A DNA stretch of 20,207 bases from Rhodobacteraceae bacterium UBA1943 (GCA_002336845.1 DDEX01000055.1:1-20207); one strand, 5' to 3'. Counted from the first letter of the stretch, positions 1 through 7,944 are shown. The notes: generated by a model not told the origin, from the letters alone. Numbers and translations are program-made.

Positions 1-197
1 GCGGCATCCGAATGCAGTTGGAACGGCTGTCCGCCATGCAGCACGATGGCGAAATCATCCGACAGCCGATGCACCGCCATGTCAAAGACTTGCGCCAGAA
101 AGGCCGCCTCGGCCCGCACATCGCGTACCAGAAGATTGATGCTTATACCCGTCAGGGCGTGGCCGAACTCTGCGGCCGGAACGGTTTCGTATTCCAT
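1..197 (-). CDS. VOC (glyoxalase/bleomycin-resistance fold) protein, 3' part cut by the window edge
   Basis: Only the first 65 codons are visible; the gene leaves the window at base 1. The ATG at 197-195 is preceded by GGAGGTG seven bases upstream on the minus strand, which fixes the start. The visible peptide begins MEYETVPAAEFGHALTG and continues with ISINLLVRDV and FLAQVFDMAVHRLSDDFAI. This is the usual opening of a vicinal-oxygen-chelate domain: first beta strand, helix carrying 'aaFl..vFgm', then the second strand with a His-rich turn (VLHGG, QLHSD). Family members include glyoxalases, dioxygenases and antibiotic-binding proteins, and the substrate cannot be told from this piece. It is divergent from the LysE-type gene with 91 bases between the two starts, so the two may share a promoter region. 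The fold call is moderate; the function is unknown. Confidence 0.6.
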   Translation of the reverse strand, partial: MEYETVPAAEFGHALTGISINLLVRDVRAEAAFLAQVFDMAVHRLSDDFAIVLHGGQPFQLHSDA

Positions 198-288
198 CGG
201 GCACCTCCGGCCCCAGAGTTGTCGCGCGCCGACGAAAGGTCAAATCAGCTCTCTTGATCTTCGTCATAACGCACCCGATGGTGCCCCG

Positions 289-915
289 ATGTGGGACCAT
301 ATCGCCTTTCTGACGACCGACCAGTTCCTGACCTTCCTTATCGGCGGTCTGTTGGTCAATCTTGCGCCGGGGCAGGACATCGTATTCGCCTCCGCCTGCG
401 GCATTCAAGGCGGTCCGCGCGCCGGAGTGATCGCCGGCTTTGGTGTCGGCGTCGGGGTGTTCTGGCACATCCTGCTGGCGGCGCTGGGCCTGTCGGCGCT
501 GGTGGCGGCCCATCCAGTCGCGCTGTCGGCCATCCGCTATGCCGGGGCGGCCTATCTCTTGTGGATCGCGGTCAAAAGCTGGCGCGCGGGCGCATTGGCC
601 GAGGGGCAGGGCACGCCCTCGCTGCGCCGCGCCTTTCTGCGCGGCATCCTGTCGAACGTGCTGAACCCCAAGCCGATCCTGTTCTTTCTGGCCTTCCTGC
701 CGCAATTCGTGAACCCCGCCGCGGCACTGCCGGTCTGGCAGCAGATCGTCCTGCTGGGCAGCATTTTCGCCTTCAACGGCATGTGGATCACCATGGTATT
801 CGGCGGAGCTGCAGGATATGCGGGCAAGGCCATCGGCCACCGCATGGGTATTGTGAACAAGCTGGCGGCGGTTCTGTTCGCGGGCCTTGCCGCCCGCCTT
901 GTCCTGACGAGGTAA
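289..915 (+). CDS. LysE/RhtB-family amino-acid exporter
   Basis: A 208-residue hydrophobic protein of the length typical for LysE/RhtB transporters, which export amino acids or related small molecules through the inner membrane. About five to six membrane segments can be read, starting at residues 12-34. The family motif near the first helix appears as APGQD (residues 26-30), where many members have PGP. The second landmark, LNPKP followed by a long hydrophobic helix, lies at 125-129. The open frame extends far upstream, but that part has no hydrophobic pattern and overlaps the divergent VOC gene, so the ATG at 289 is preferred although its Shine-Dalgarno is poor. The stop is two bases before the next gene, indicating an operon with the methyltransferase and pseudouridine synthase. 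The exported substrate is unknown. Confidence 0.85.
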   Translation: MWDHIAFLTTDQFLTFLIGGLLVNLAPGQDIVFASACGIQGGPRAGVIAGFGVGVGVFWHILLAALGLSALVAAHPVALSAIRYAGAAYLLWIAVKSWRAGALAEGQGTPSLRRAFLRGILSNVLNPKPILFFLAFLPQFVNPAAALPVWQQIVLLGSIFAFNGMWITMVFGGAAGYAGKAIGHRMGIVNKLAAVLFAGLAARLVLTR

Positions 916-917
916 TC

Positions 918-1814
918 ATGGCTGAAATCACCCTGCTGGATGGCGGCATGGGGCAAGAGCTGATCGCGCGCTCTGGCGACAATCCGGGGGCGCTTTGGGC
1001 CACCCGCGTGATGATCGACCATCCCGGTCTGGTGCGCGAGATCCATCAGGATTACTTCGCCGCCGGGGCCTCGGTTGCCACCACCAACACCTACAACATC
1101 CTGCACGACCGGCTGGAGCCTGTGGGCCTTGATGCGCTTTACCACGCCCTGCACCTGCGCGCCCTGGCCGAGGCGCATGAGGCGCGCGCCCATGCCGGGC
1201 GCGGCCTGATCGCGGGGTCCATGGGGCCGCTGGGCGAAAGCTATCGGCCCGACCTGACGCCGCCTGTCGCGGTTTCGGCCCCGCTTTATGCCGAAAAGGC
1301 GCGTATCATGGCGCCGCATGTCGATGTGATCCTGATCGAAACCATGTCCTCGCTGGATCTGGCGCGCGGGGCGCTGGCGGGGGCGCAGGCGGCGGGGGTG
1401 CCGGTCTGGCTGTCGGTCTCGGTCGATGACCGCGACGGCAGCCGGTTGCGGTCGGGCGAACCCGTCGCAGGCCTGCGCGAGGTGATCGCCGAACACCCGA
1501 CGGCAGCGGTTCTTGCCAATTGCTCGCTGCCAGAGGCGATGCTGGCCGCGCTGCGCGAATTGTCTGCCCTTGGCCTGCCCTTCGGCGCCTATGCCAACGG
1601 GTTCAGCGAGATCACGGGCCTGCCGCTGCCCGATGGCGGGGCCGCCCCCGACTATACCCACCGCCATGACCTGACGCCCGAACGCTACAGTGCCTTTGCG
1701 CTGCAATGGGTCGAGCTGGGGGCCACCATCGTCGGGGGGTGCTGCGAGGTTGGCCCGGCCCATATCCGCCATCTGGCCGCCACGCTGCGCGCCGCTGGCC
1801 ACACCCTGCGATGA
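918..1814 (+). CDS. Homocysteine S-methyltransferase-family protein
   Basis: A 298-residue single-domain protein of the zinc-dependent homocysteine S-methyltransferase family (the MmuM/BHMT type). These enzymes move a methyl group from a donor such as S-methylmethionine or betaine to homocysteine. The N-terminus LLDGGMGQEL and the ATTNTYN segment are characteristic. The three zinc ligands are present: Cys202 in ANCS, and the Cys275-Cys276 pair in GGCCEVGP. No cobalamin or folate domain is attached, so it is not MetH. The start ATG has GAGG five bases upstream, overlapping the end of the exporter gene. The stop codon overlaps the next start (ATGA, 1811-1814), so translation is probably coupled. 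The methyl donor cannot be assigned from sequence. Pairing with a LysE-type exporter suggests a role in amino-acid or methyl-group metabolism, which is inference. Confidence 0.88.
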   Translation: MAEITLLDGGMGQELIARSGDNPGALWATRVMIDHPGLVREIHQDYFAAGASVATTNTYNILHDRLEPVGLDALYHALHLRALAEAHEARAHAGRGLIAGSMGPLGESYRPDLTPPVAVSAPLYAEKARIMAPHVDVILIETMSSLDLARGALAGAQAAGVPVWLSVSVDDRDGSRLRSGEPVAGLREVIAEHPTAAVLANCSLPEAMLAALRELSALGLPFGAYANGFSEITGLPLPDGGAAPDYTHRHDLTPERYSAFALQWVELGATIVGGCCEVGPAHIRHLAATLRAAGHTLR

Positions 1815-2482
1815 AACCGGACTCTCCGTTGCGGATCGAGTTCAGCTACACCCCGCCCGATGTACCGCTGTCGATCCTTTATCAGGACGCGCATATCATC
1901 GTGGCCAACAAGCCCGAGGGCCTGCTTTCGGTGCCCGGCAAGCTGGAGGGGCGGGCCGATTGCCTGATCAGCCGCCTGCAGGCCGAATACTGGGATGCGC
2001 TGGTGGTGCATCGGCTGGATTGCGACACATCGGGCGTGATGATCTTTGCCCGCACCAAGCAGGCGCAGGGCTTTCTTGGGCAGGAGTTCGAGCAACGCCG
2101 CGCGAAAAAGACCTATGTCGCCCGCGTCCTGGGCGGGGTTGAGGGCGAAAGCGGCCGGATCGACCTGCCCCTGTCGGTCGATTGGCCGAACCGCCCGCGC
2201 CAGATGGTCAACCTTGAGCACGGCAAACCGGCGCTGACCGACTGGCGGGTGATCGGCCGCAGCCCCGGCGAAACCCGGGTGCAACTGTCTCCCATGACCG
2301 GGCGCAGCCATCAGTTGCGGGTGCATATGCTGGCGCTGGGCCACCCCATTCTGGGCGATCAGATCTATGCCCCCGAAACGCGGGCCGACCATTCCCGCCT
2401 GATGCTGCACGCCGAAACGCTGGGCCTGCATCACCCGGAAACCGGCGACTGGCTGAGTTTTACGGCAGATTGCCCGTTCTGA
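1811..2482 (+). CDS. RluA-family pseudouridine synthase
   Basis: A 223-residue cytoplasmic RNA-modifying enzyme that isomerises uridine to pseudouridine in rRNA or tRNA. The RluA signature HRLDCDTSG is intact, with catalytic Asp70. The downstream motifs are also present: KTYVA, then TGRSHQLRVHM and GHPILGDQIY in the second half. There is no N-terminal S4 domain, so the architecture matches the short RluA type rather than RluC/RluD. The length is normal for that type (E. coli RluA is about 220 residues). The start is set by the ATGA overlap with the preceding gene; no separate Shine-Dalgarno is visible. The target uridine (23S rRNA, tRNA or both) cannot be decided here. The 73-base gap after it holds only a weak 5-bp hairpin (2506-2520) without a T tract. 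Confidence 0.92.
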   Translation: MKPDSPLRIEFSYTPPDVPLSILYQDAHIIVANKPEGLLSVPGKLEGRADCLISRLQAEYWDALVVHRLDCDTSGVMIFARTKQAQGFLGQEFEQRRAKKTYVARVLGGVEGESGRIDLPLSVDWPNRPRQMVNLEHGKPALTDWRVIGRSPGETRVQLSPMTGRSHQLRVHMLALGHPILGDQIYAPETRADHSRLMLHAETLGLHHPETGDWLSFTADCPF

Positions 2483-2555
2483 CCGTCACATTTCCCCGTT
2501 AACCTGCCCGAAATCCGGGCGTGATCAGCATGGCCCGAACGGAGACCATACCTCG

Positions 2556-4160
2556 ATGAAAACCGCATTCGAGCTGCGCTATGCGCTTTTGACCTGGCCC
2601 GCCATCCTGCTGGTGCTTGCGGTTCTGGCGGCGATCCTGTGGCCCGGCGGGCGGGCGCCGCTGGAGGTGGTGGCCGTGGCACTGGCGGTGATTGTGGCGA
2701 TCGGGGTCTATGACCTGTTCCAGACGCGCCATGCCATCTTGCGCAACTATCCCATCGCCGCCCATCTGCGTTTCTTGCTGGAAGGTATCCGGCCCGAGAT
2801 GCGGCAGTATTTCTTCGAAGGCGACAAGGACGGCGCGCCCTTTGCCCGCGACAAGCGCGCCATCGTCTATCAGCGTGCCAAGAAGGCGTTGGACAAGCGG
2901 CCCTTTGGCACACAGCTTGACGTCTATCAGGATGAATACGAATGGCTGCACCATTCGCTGTCGCCCCGCGCTTTGGCCAGCGCCGAGGCGATGCGGGTGC
3001 AGATCGGCAGCTATTCCGCCTCGCTGCTGAACATTTCCGCGATGAGCTATGGGGCGCTGTCGGCCAATGCGGTGCGGGCGCTGAACCGCGGCGCGAAGGC
3101 GGGCGGCTTTTACCATGATACCGGCGAGGGCGGCATTTCCCCCTATCACCGCGAAGGCGGCGGCGATCTGGTGTGGGAGTTGGGGTCGGGTTATTTCGGC
3201 GCGCGCGCGGCGGATGGCGGGTTCGATCCGGTGCGCTTTGCCGAAACCGCCAGGGACGCCCAGATCAAGATGATCGAGGTGAAGCTGTCGCAGGGGGCCA
3301 AGCCCGGACATGGCGGTGTGCTGCCCGCTGCCAAGATCACGGAGGAAATCTCCGCCATCCGCGGCGTGCCGATGGGGGTGGATTGCGTCTCGCCCTCGGC
3401 CCATCCGGCGTTTTCCACCCCCGTGGGCCTGCTGGAGTTCACGGCCCGGCTGCGCGACCTGTCGGGCGGCAAGCCGGCGGGGTTCAAGCTGTGCATCGGC
3501 CATCCATGGGAGTTTCTGGCGATCTGCAAGGCGATGGTTGAAACTGGCATCATCCCCGATTTCATCGTGATCGACGGGAAAGAGGGGGGGACAGGTGCTG
3601 CTCCGCTGGAATTCATGGACCATGTGGGGATGCCCCTGCGTGACGGGCTTTCCTTTGCCCACAACGCCCTGATCGGCGTGGGCCTGCGCGACCGCATCCG
3701 CATCGGGGCCTCGGGCAAGATCACCTCGGCCTTCGACATGGCGCGGGTCATGGCGCTGGGCGCCGATTGGTGCAACGCGGCGCGCGGCTTCATGTTCGCA
3801 ATCGGCTGCATTCAGGCGCAGTCTTGCCATACGGGGCATTGCCCAACGGGCGTGACCAGCCCCGATCCTGCCCGGCAAAGGGCGCTGGTCGTCCCCGACA
3901 AGGCCGAGCGGGTGGCGAATTTCCACAAGAACACGTTGCACGCACTGGCCGAATTGACGGCGGCGGCGGGGATCGACCATCCGTCTCAGTTCAAGGCGCA
4001 TCACTTCCGCCGCCGGATCGGGGCTACGACCGGGGCGCTCTCACTGGTCGAGATTTACCCGACGCTGGAGGCCGGACAGCTTTTGACTGACCCGGCGTCG
4101 GCCGCGGGGTTCTCGCAGGCCTGGGCCATGGCGCAGGCGAGCAGCTTTGCCCCGGCGTGA
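2556..4160 (+). CDS. Membrane-anchored FMN-binding glutamate synthase-like protein (GltB2 type)
   Basis: A 534-residue protein whose residues about 130-520 match the FMN-binding synthase domain of glutamate synthase. Landmarks are ISAMSYGALS, TGEGGISPYH, KLSQGAKPGHGG, VIDGKEGGTGAAP and IGASGKI. The three cysteines of the expected 3Fe-4S cluster are Cys418, Cys424 and Cys429, in the run CIQAQSCHTGHCPTG. Unlike classical GltB it lacks the glutaminase domain and the C-terminal beta-helix domain. It instead starts with two hydrophobic segments (about residues 9-28 and 34-52) that probably anchor it to the membrane. No GltD-like electron-transfer subunit is adjacent. Such stand-alone proteins are common in proteobacteria, and their reaction is not established to my knowledge. 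The start ATG has GGAG 11 bases upstream, a somewhat long spacing. It ends 53 bases from the convergent oxidoreductase gene. Confidence 0.85.
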   Translation: MKTAFELRYALLTWPAILLVLAVLAAILWPGGRAPLEVVAVALAVIVAIGVYDLFQTRHAILRNYPIAAHLRFLLEGIRPEMRQYFFEGDKDGAPFARDKRAIVYQRAKKALDKRPFGTQLDVYQDEYEWLHHSLSPRALASAEAMRVQIGSYSASLLNISAMSYGALSANAVRALNRGAKAGGFYHDTGEGGISPYHREGGGDLVWELGSGYFGARAADGGFDPVRFAETARDAQIKMIEVKLSQGAKPGHGGVLPAAKITEEISAIRGVPMGVDCVSPSAHPAFSTPVGLLEFTARLRDLSGGKPAGFKLCIGHPWEFLAICKAMVETGIIPDFIVIDGKEGGTGAAPLEFMDHVGMPLRDGLSFAHNALIGVGLRDRIRIGASGKITSAFDMARVMALGADWCNAARGFMFAIGCIQAQSCHTGHCPTGVTSPDPARQRALVVPDKAERVANFHKNTLHALAELTAAAGIDHPSQFKAHHFRRRIGATTGALSLVEIYPTLEAGQLLTDPASAAGFSQAWAMAQASSFAPA

Positions 4161-4161
4161 G

Positions 4162-4179
4162 GCGGGGGCCAGCCCCCGC
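4162..4179. terminator. GC hairpin between convergent genes, possible two-way terminator
   Basis: A perfect 8-bp inverted repeat (GCGGGGGC, two-base centre, GCCCCCGC) starts one base after the stop of the glutamate synthase-like gene. It is 35 bases from the stop of the convergent oxidoreductase gene. It is followed on the plus strand by a C-rich stretch and then an AT-rich block, GGGATATTTATGCC, rather than a clean T tract. Terminator function is therefore likely from position but not certain. Confidence 0.45.
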
Positions 4180-4213
4180 ACCCCCTGGGATATTTATGCC
4201 AAGATGAAAGGCA

Positions 4214-6190
4214 TCAGAGAGTAAGGGCCACCTTTCGTCCTTCGTGGAAGGCATAGGCGGCAAGGCGCGGGGCGGCGCAATCACCGATGCGGTGGGTTTG
4301 CTTGTCCGCGAAGGTTTCGGGCCACGGATCGAAGCTGCGGTTCGTCGTGGCCATCACCAGCCCGCTGGCCGGAAGCGTCTCTTCGGTCCCGGTCAGCAGG
4401 TTCTGCACCGTCACGCCGTTGCCATGCCAGGCCGAAAGGCTGTGCTCGGTCAGGAACCGAGTGCCCAGTTTTGCCAGATAGCGCCGGGCGGCCCCATCGG
4501 CGGCCGTGCGGGTGATCTCTTTGCCCACCATGGGTTCCGGCGTGACGATGGTAACCTTGTGGCCGCGTTCGGCCAGCGCCCAGGCGGTGCCGACGCCGCG
4601 CCAGTTTGACCCTTCGTCATAAACCACCACCGCATCGCCCAGCCGCGCCTCTCGCCGCATTGCGGCCTCGGGCGACCAGACGCCGCCCAGTTCGATGCCG
4701 GGCAGGGCGCCCAGATCGGGGCGCCAGCGTTGAAAGCCGGTTTCATCTGGCAGGGAGCCAGTGGCGAGGATCACGGTATCCGCGGGATGGGCCGCGATTT
4801 CCTCCTCATCCAGGAAGGTGTTCAGCCGCAGGGTGACGCCCAGCTTGGTGAACTGCCGCTCATACCAATCCATCAGGTCGATAATCTGGGCGCGGCGCGG
4901 TTGCTGTCCGGCAAGGCGGAACTGCCCACCGATCACTGGCAGCGCCTCGACAATCTCGACCTTATGTCCACGTTCTGCGGCCGCTCGCGCAGCCTCCAGC
5001 CCGGCCGGTCCGGCGCCGACGACCAGCACGTTGCGCGCTGTCGCAGCCGGAGTGAACCGGTCGCCACCCCATTCCCATTCGCGCCCGGCGGAGGGATTGA
5101 TCAGGCAAGAAATCCAGTAATCCCGGCTGCGCCGCCCCCAGCACATCTGATTGCAGGAGATGCATCCGCGAATATCCTCGGCACGACCTTGGGTCACCTT
5201 GGCGGCCAGATGCGGGTCAGCGATTTGTCCGCGGACAATCGAAACCAGATCCGCCTCGCCCGAGGACAGGATGGTTTCGGCATTGTCGGGGGTGCGCACC
5301 CCGGCCTCACTGGTGATCTTGGCGTGCTTGACCACCCCTTTCAACAGCGCGGTCATCGGCGTTGTCAGCTTTTCGCCATGGGTAAAGGGCGGGATGATCG
5401 CGTCGAATTCCAGATAGCTGCCTGCGCCGCAGGTCACATAGTCCACATGGCCGGTCGCATCGTGCAAGGCAATGATTTCACACATGGATTCCGCTTGCAG
5501 CGCCACCTTGTAGCCGGGCGCGTAGCTGATGGCGAGGCCGATGATGAAATCTTCACCGCACTCTCGCCGGATACGCTCGATCAATTCGCGCGAAAACCGG
5601 GTGCGGTTTTCAAGGCTGCCGCCCCATTTGTCGTCGCGCGTGTTCGACCACGGTGTCCAGAACTGATCGACCAGCGAGTGATAGGCCGCCCAGACCTCAA
5701 CCCCCTGCCAGCCGCAGGCCTTGGCGCGGCGGGCGGCGGCGGCGTGGGCGTCAAGCAACTCCTCAATCTCGGCCTCGGTCATGCGGTGAGAGCCATCGCT
5801 GTCGTGATAGCTCGGCCCGCCCGAGGGCGACCAGTGCGGTTGGAACGACAGGTCGGAATCGCCATGCGCGCCGACGTGATAGATTTGCTGAATTGCCACC
5901 GCCCCGGCCTCGCGGATGCGGGTGGTGATCTTCTGGAAATGCGGGATGATTGCATCGCTTTCGGGCAGCACGTTGCCGCGCGTCAGAACCCCCGTGCGGT
6001 GGGCGGGCACCGGCTCGCACACCACCATGGCCGCGCCGCCAAGCGCGCGCTCGACCAGATAATGTTCGGTCCGCGGGCCGGGCAGACCCATATCGGCCAT
6101 GTTGTTGGTATGGGCGCCAAAGACGATGCGGTTGCGCAGGGTCTGGCCGCGCAGTTGCAAGGGCGAGGTCAGGCGGGGGTGCTGGCTCAT
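4214..6190 (-). CDS. TMADH/2,4-dienoyl-CoA reductase-type FMN, 4Fe-4S, FAD/NAD oxidoreductase
   Basis: A 658-residue enzyme with the three-part layout of trimethylamine dehydrogenase and bacterial 2,4-dienoyl-CoA reductase. Residues about 1-335 form an Old Yellow Enzyme (FMN) barrel opening LTSPLQLRGQTLRNRI, with DKWGGSLENRTRF near residues 188-200. A 4Fe-4S cluster is bound by Cys343, Cys346, Cys350 and Cys362 (CxxCxxxC, then C before LINP). A Rossmann domain begins at VVGAGPAGLEAA (GxGxxG from Gly392), followed by a second nucleotide-binding region. Family reactions are oxidative N-demethylation of methylated amines or reduction of enoyl compounds; the substrate is not readable here. The ATG at 6190 is preceded by GGAG at good spacing. 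The open frame continues upstream through the terminator at 6263-6298, so longer starts are unlikely. A palindrome overlapping a TTGACA box lies just upstream. Confidence 0.85.
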   Translation of the reverse strand: MSQHPRLTSPLQLRGQTLRNRIVFGAHTNNMADMGLPGPRTEHYLVERALGGAAMVVCEPVPAHRTGVLTRGNVLPESDAIIPHFQKITTRIREAGAVAIQQIYHVGAHGDSDLSFQPHWSPSGGPSYHDSDGSHRMTEAEIEELLDAHAAAARRAKACGWQGVEVWAAYHSLVDQFWTPWSNTRDDKWGGSLENRTRFSRELIERIRRECGEDFIIGLAISYAPGYKVALQAESMCEIIALHDATGHVDYVTCGAGSYLEFDAIIPPFTHGEKLTTPMTALLKGVVKHAKITSEAGVRTPDNAETILSSGEADLVSIVRGQIADPHLAAKVTQGRAEDIRGCISCNQMCWGRRSRDYWISCLINPSAGREWEWGGDRFTPAATARNVLVVGAGPAGLEAARAAAERGHKVEIVEALPVIGGQFRLAGQQPRRAQIIDLMDWYERQFTKLGVTLRLNTFLDEEEIAAHPADTVILATGSLPDETGFQRWRPDLGALPGIELGGVWSPEAAMRREARLGDAVVVYDEGSNWRGVGTAWALAERGHKVTIVTPEPMVGKEITRTAADGAARRYLAKLGTRFLTEHSLSAWHGNGVTVQNLLTGTEETLPASGLVMATTNRSFDPWPETFADKQTHRIGDCAAPRLAAYAFHEGRKVALTL

Positions 6191-6229
6191 GGGCGTGCTC
6201 CGGGTTGCCCGGTGATCTCGCCAAGAATC

Positions 6230-6243
6230 GACACATGTGTCAA
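6230..6243 (-). promoter_or_regulatory. Palindromic operator candidate overlapping a -35 box of the oxidoreductase gene
   Basis: A perfect 12-bp palindrome GACACATGTGTC (6230-6241) overlaps the sequence TTGACA read on the minus strand (6243-6238). The site lies 40-53 bases upstream of the oxidoreductase ATG and just downstream of the preceding gene's terminator, which is where its own promoter must be. The matching -10 at 17-base spacing is poor (CGAGAT), so the promoter may need an activator, or a repressor may bind across the -35. The regulator is unknown. Confidence 0.45.
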
Positions 6244-6262
6244 GTTTTCTGTTGGTGGCATA

Positions 6263-6298
6263 AACAAAAGCCCCGGCGCGAGGGCCGGGGCTTTTGTT
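6263..6298 (-). terminator. Strong intrinsic terminator of the aldehyde dehydrogenase gene
   Basis: A perfect 15-bp stem (6263-6277 with 6284-6298) encloses a six-base loop. The stem core is GCCCCGGC/GCCGGGGC, flanked by AACAAAA/TTTTGTT, so T-rich tracts follow the GC core on both strands. It starts 14 bases after the aldehyde dehydrogenase stop codon. It therefore separates that transcript from the downstream oxidoreductase gene on the same strand. Confidence 0.9.
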
Positions 6299-6311
6299 GT
6301 TTGCAGCCGGG

Positions 6312-7757
6312 TTACTCGGCAGCCGGATCCCAGCCAGAGATTGCCTTGACCTCCAGAAACTCTTCCAGGCCCCAGATACCACCTTCGCGCGCCCGGCCGC
6401 TGGCCTTGACCCCGCCGAAGGGCGAGCCAGCAGCGCGGCTTTTGCCGTTCATCTGCACCATGCCCGATTTCAGGCGCAGCGCCATGCGGTTACGTTTCGC
6501 GCCGTCTTGCGACTGGACATAGTTGGTCAGGCCGTAAGGCGTGTCATTGGCGATGCGAACCGCCTCTTCCTCGCCGTCAAAGGGGATCATCGCCAGCACC
6601 GGGCCGAAGATTTCCTCGCGCTCAATCGTCATGCCGGGCACAACATCGGCAAAGATCGTGGGCTTGACATAGAAGCCCCGGTTGAACCCTTCCGGCAGGC
6701 CGGGGCCGCCGGCGACCAGCCGCGCGCCTTCGTCGATACCCTTCTGGATATAGCCCTGAATCTGGTCCCACTGACGCTTGTTCACCACCGGGCCGATATG
6801 GTTGCCCTCTTCCCCCGCCGGGCCCACCTTGATGCTGTCGGCGACTTGAGCGGCGATTTCGACCGCGCGGTCATAGATCGGGCGTTCCACCAGCATCCGG
6901 CTGGGCGCGTTGCAGGATTGGCCAGTGTTGTCCATCATGTGACGCACACCGCGCTCTACCGCCTTGTCGTCGGCATCGGCGAAGATCACATTCGCGCCTT
7001 TGCCGCCCAGTTCCAGCGTGACGCGCTTCAATGTCTCGGCTGCTGCTTTGGAAATCGCGCGGCCTGCGCGGGTCGAGCCGGTGAACGAGATCATCTCTAC
7101 ATCCGGGTGGGTCGAAAGCTGGCTGCCCACACCCGGACCGTCGCCGTTTACCAGATTGAACACGCCGGGCGGCAGGCCGGCATCATGGCAGAACTCGGCA
7201 AAGATCATCGCGTTCAGCGGCGACTCTTCCGAGGGCTTCAGCACACAGGTGCAGCCCGCCAGAATCGCCGGAATCGCCTTCAGCGCGATCTGGTTCATCG
7301 GCCAGTTCCACGGCGTGATCAGCCCGACGACGCCGATCGGTTCCAGCGCGATACGGTCATTCGGGGCGTGTTGGCCCAGCGGGCGCACCCATTCCAGCGT
7401 GTCAAATGCCGTCAGGAAGTTCTTGGTGTGCCAGGGCAGGCAGGGCGCCTGTTGGGTCCGCGCATGTTCCAGTGGTGAGCCCATCTCCAGGCTGATTGCG
7501 CGGGCAAGCTCTTCCTTGCGCAGTTCGTACTGCTCCAGAATGCGCACGACCACAGCGCGCCGTTGGGCTGGCGGTGTTGCGGCCCAGCCGGGAAAGGCGG
7601 CTTTTGCGGCGGCGACGGCGGCATCGGTATCGGTCTGATCGCCAAGCGAGATGATTGCCACCTCTTCTTCGGTCGAAGGGTCGATCACGGCGCAGTCACG
7701 CGCCTTGGCGGGGGCAACCCAGGCCCCGTTGATATAGAATTCGCGGCGGATGATCAT
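6312..7757 (-). CDS. NAD(P)-dependent aldehyde dehydrogenase family protein
   Basis: A 481-residue enzyme of the aldehyde dehydrogenase superfamily, oxidising an aldehyde to the acid with NAD(P)+. The cofactor-binding TPWNWPMNQI and FTGSTRAG motifs are present, as is the general base Glu249 in LELGGKG. The catalytic cysteine is Cys282 in NTGQSCNAPS. The C-terminal PFGGVKASGRAREGG segment is also typical. Length is normal for the family and all key residues are intact. The ATG at 7757 has AGGAGG seven bases upstream on the minus strand; a longer frame to 7808 exists but has no such site. The aldehyde substrate is not assignable. The gene precedes the TMADH-like gene on the same strand, but a strong terminator lies between them. 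Any joint pathway would therefore work through co-regulation rather than a single transcript. Confidence 0.92.
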   Translation of the reverse strand: MIIRREFYINGAWVAPAKARDCAVIDPSTEEEVAIISLGDQTDTDAAVAAAKAAFPGWAATPPAQRRAVVVRILEQYELRKEELARAISLEMGSPLEHARTQQAPCLPWHTKNFLTAFDTLEWVRPLGQHAPNDRIALEPIGVVGLITPWNWPMNQIALKAIPAILAGCTCVLKPSEESPLNAMIFAEFCHDAGLPPGVFNLVNGDGPGVGSQLSTHPDVEMISFTGSTRAGRAISKAAAETLKRVTLELGGKGANVIFADADDKAVERGVRHMMDNTGQSCNAPSRMLVERPIYDRAVEIAAQVADSIKVGPAGEEGNHIGPVVNKRQWDQIQGYIQKGIDEGARLVAGGPGLPEGFNRGFYVKPTIFADVVPGMTIEREEIFGPVLAMIPFDGEEEAVRIANDTPYGLTNYVQSQDGAKRNRMALRLKSGMVQMNGKSRAAGSPFGGVKASGRAREGGIWGLEEFLEVKAISGWDPAAE

Positions 7758-7824
7758 GGCAGCCTCCTGTTGCGGGCCAAAAATGGCATCCCCGATGCTG
7801 TGGTGCAAGCAGGTCTGCGCCAGA

Positions 7825-7834
7825 TTTGATCAAA
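7825..7834. promoter_or_regulatory. Short palindrome TTTGATCAAA upstream of the aldehyde dehydrogenase gene
   Basis: A perfect 10-bp palindrome lies 68 bases upstream of the aldehyde dehydrogenase start, in the 246-base divergent region shared with the peroxiredoxin gene. It resembles half of an FNR-type box but lacks the four-base centre of TTGAT-N4-ATCAA, so that assignment is not made. It may be an operator for the minus-strand gene, or chance. Confidence 0.25.
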
Positions 7835-7944
7835 CCGCGACAGCATTCGTCGTTTCCTTGTTGTCATGTGTCGGAGAAGAAAATTCCATATGCACAGCAA
7901 GCGCCGGCAAAACGTCATTCTTTTCGTGGCAAGGTCGCGCAATG

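Noticed and set aside
2499..4004. 501-codon open frame on the minus strand opposite the glutamate synthase-like gene
   Set aside because: Antisense shadow; the plus-strand product has complete family motifs.
4730..6349. 539-codon open frame on the plus strand opposite the TMADH-like gene
   Set aside because: Antisense shadow; runs through a clear intrinsic terminator and the real gene's start region.
7825..7834. FNR/Fnr-like box
   Set aside because: The two half-sites touch; the four-base centre required for TTGAT-N4-ATCAA is missing.
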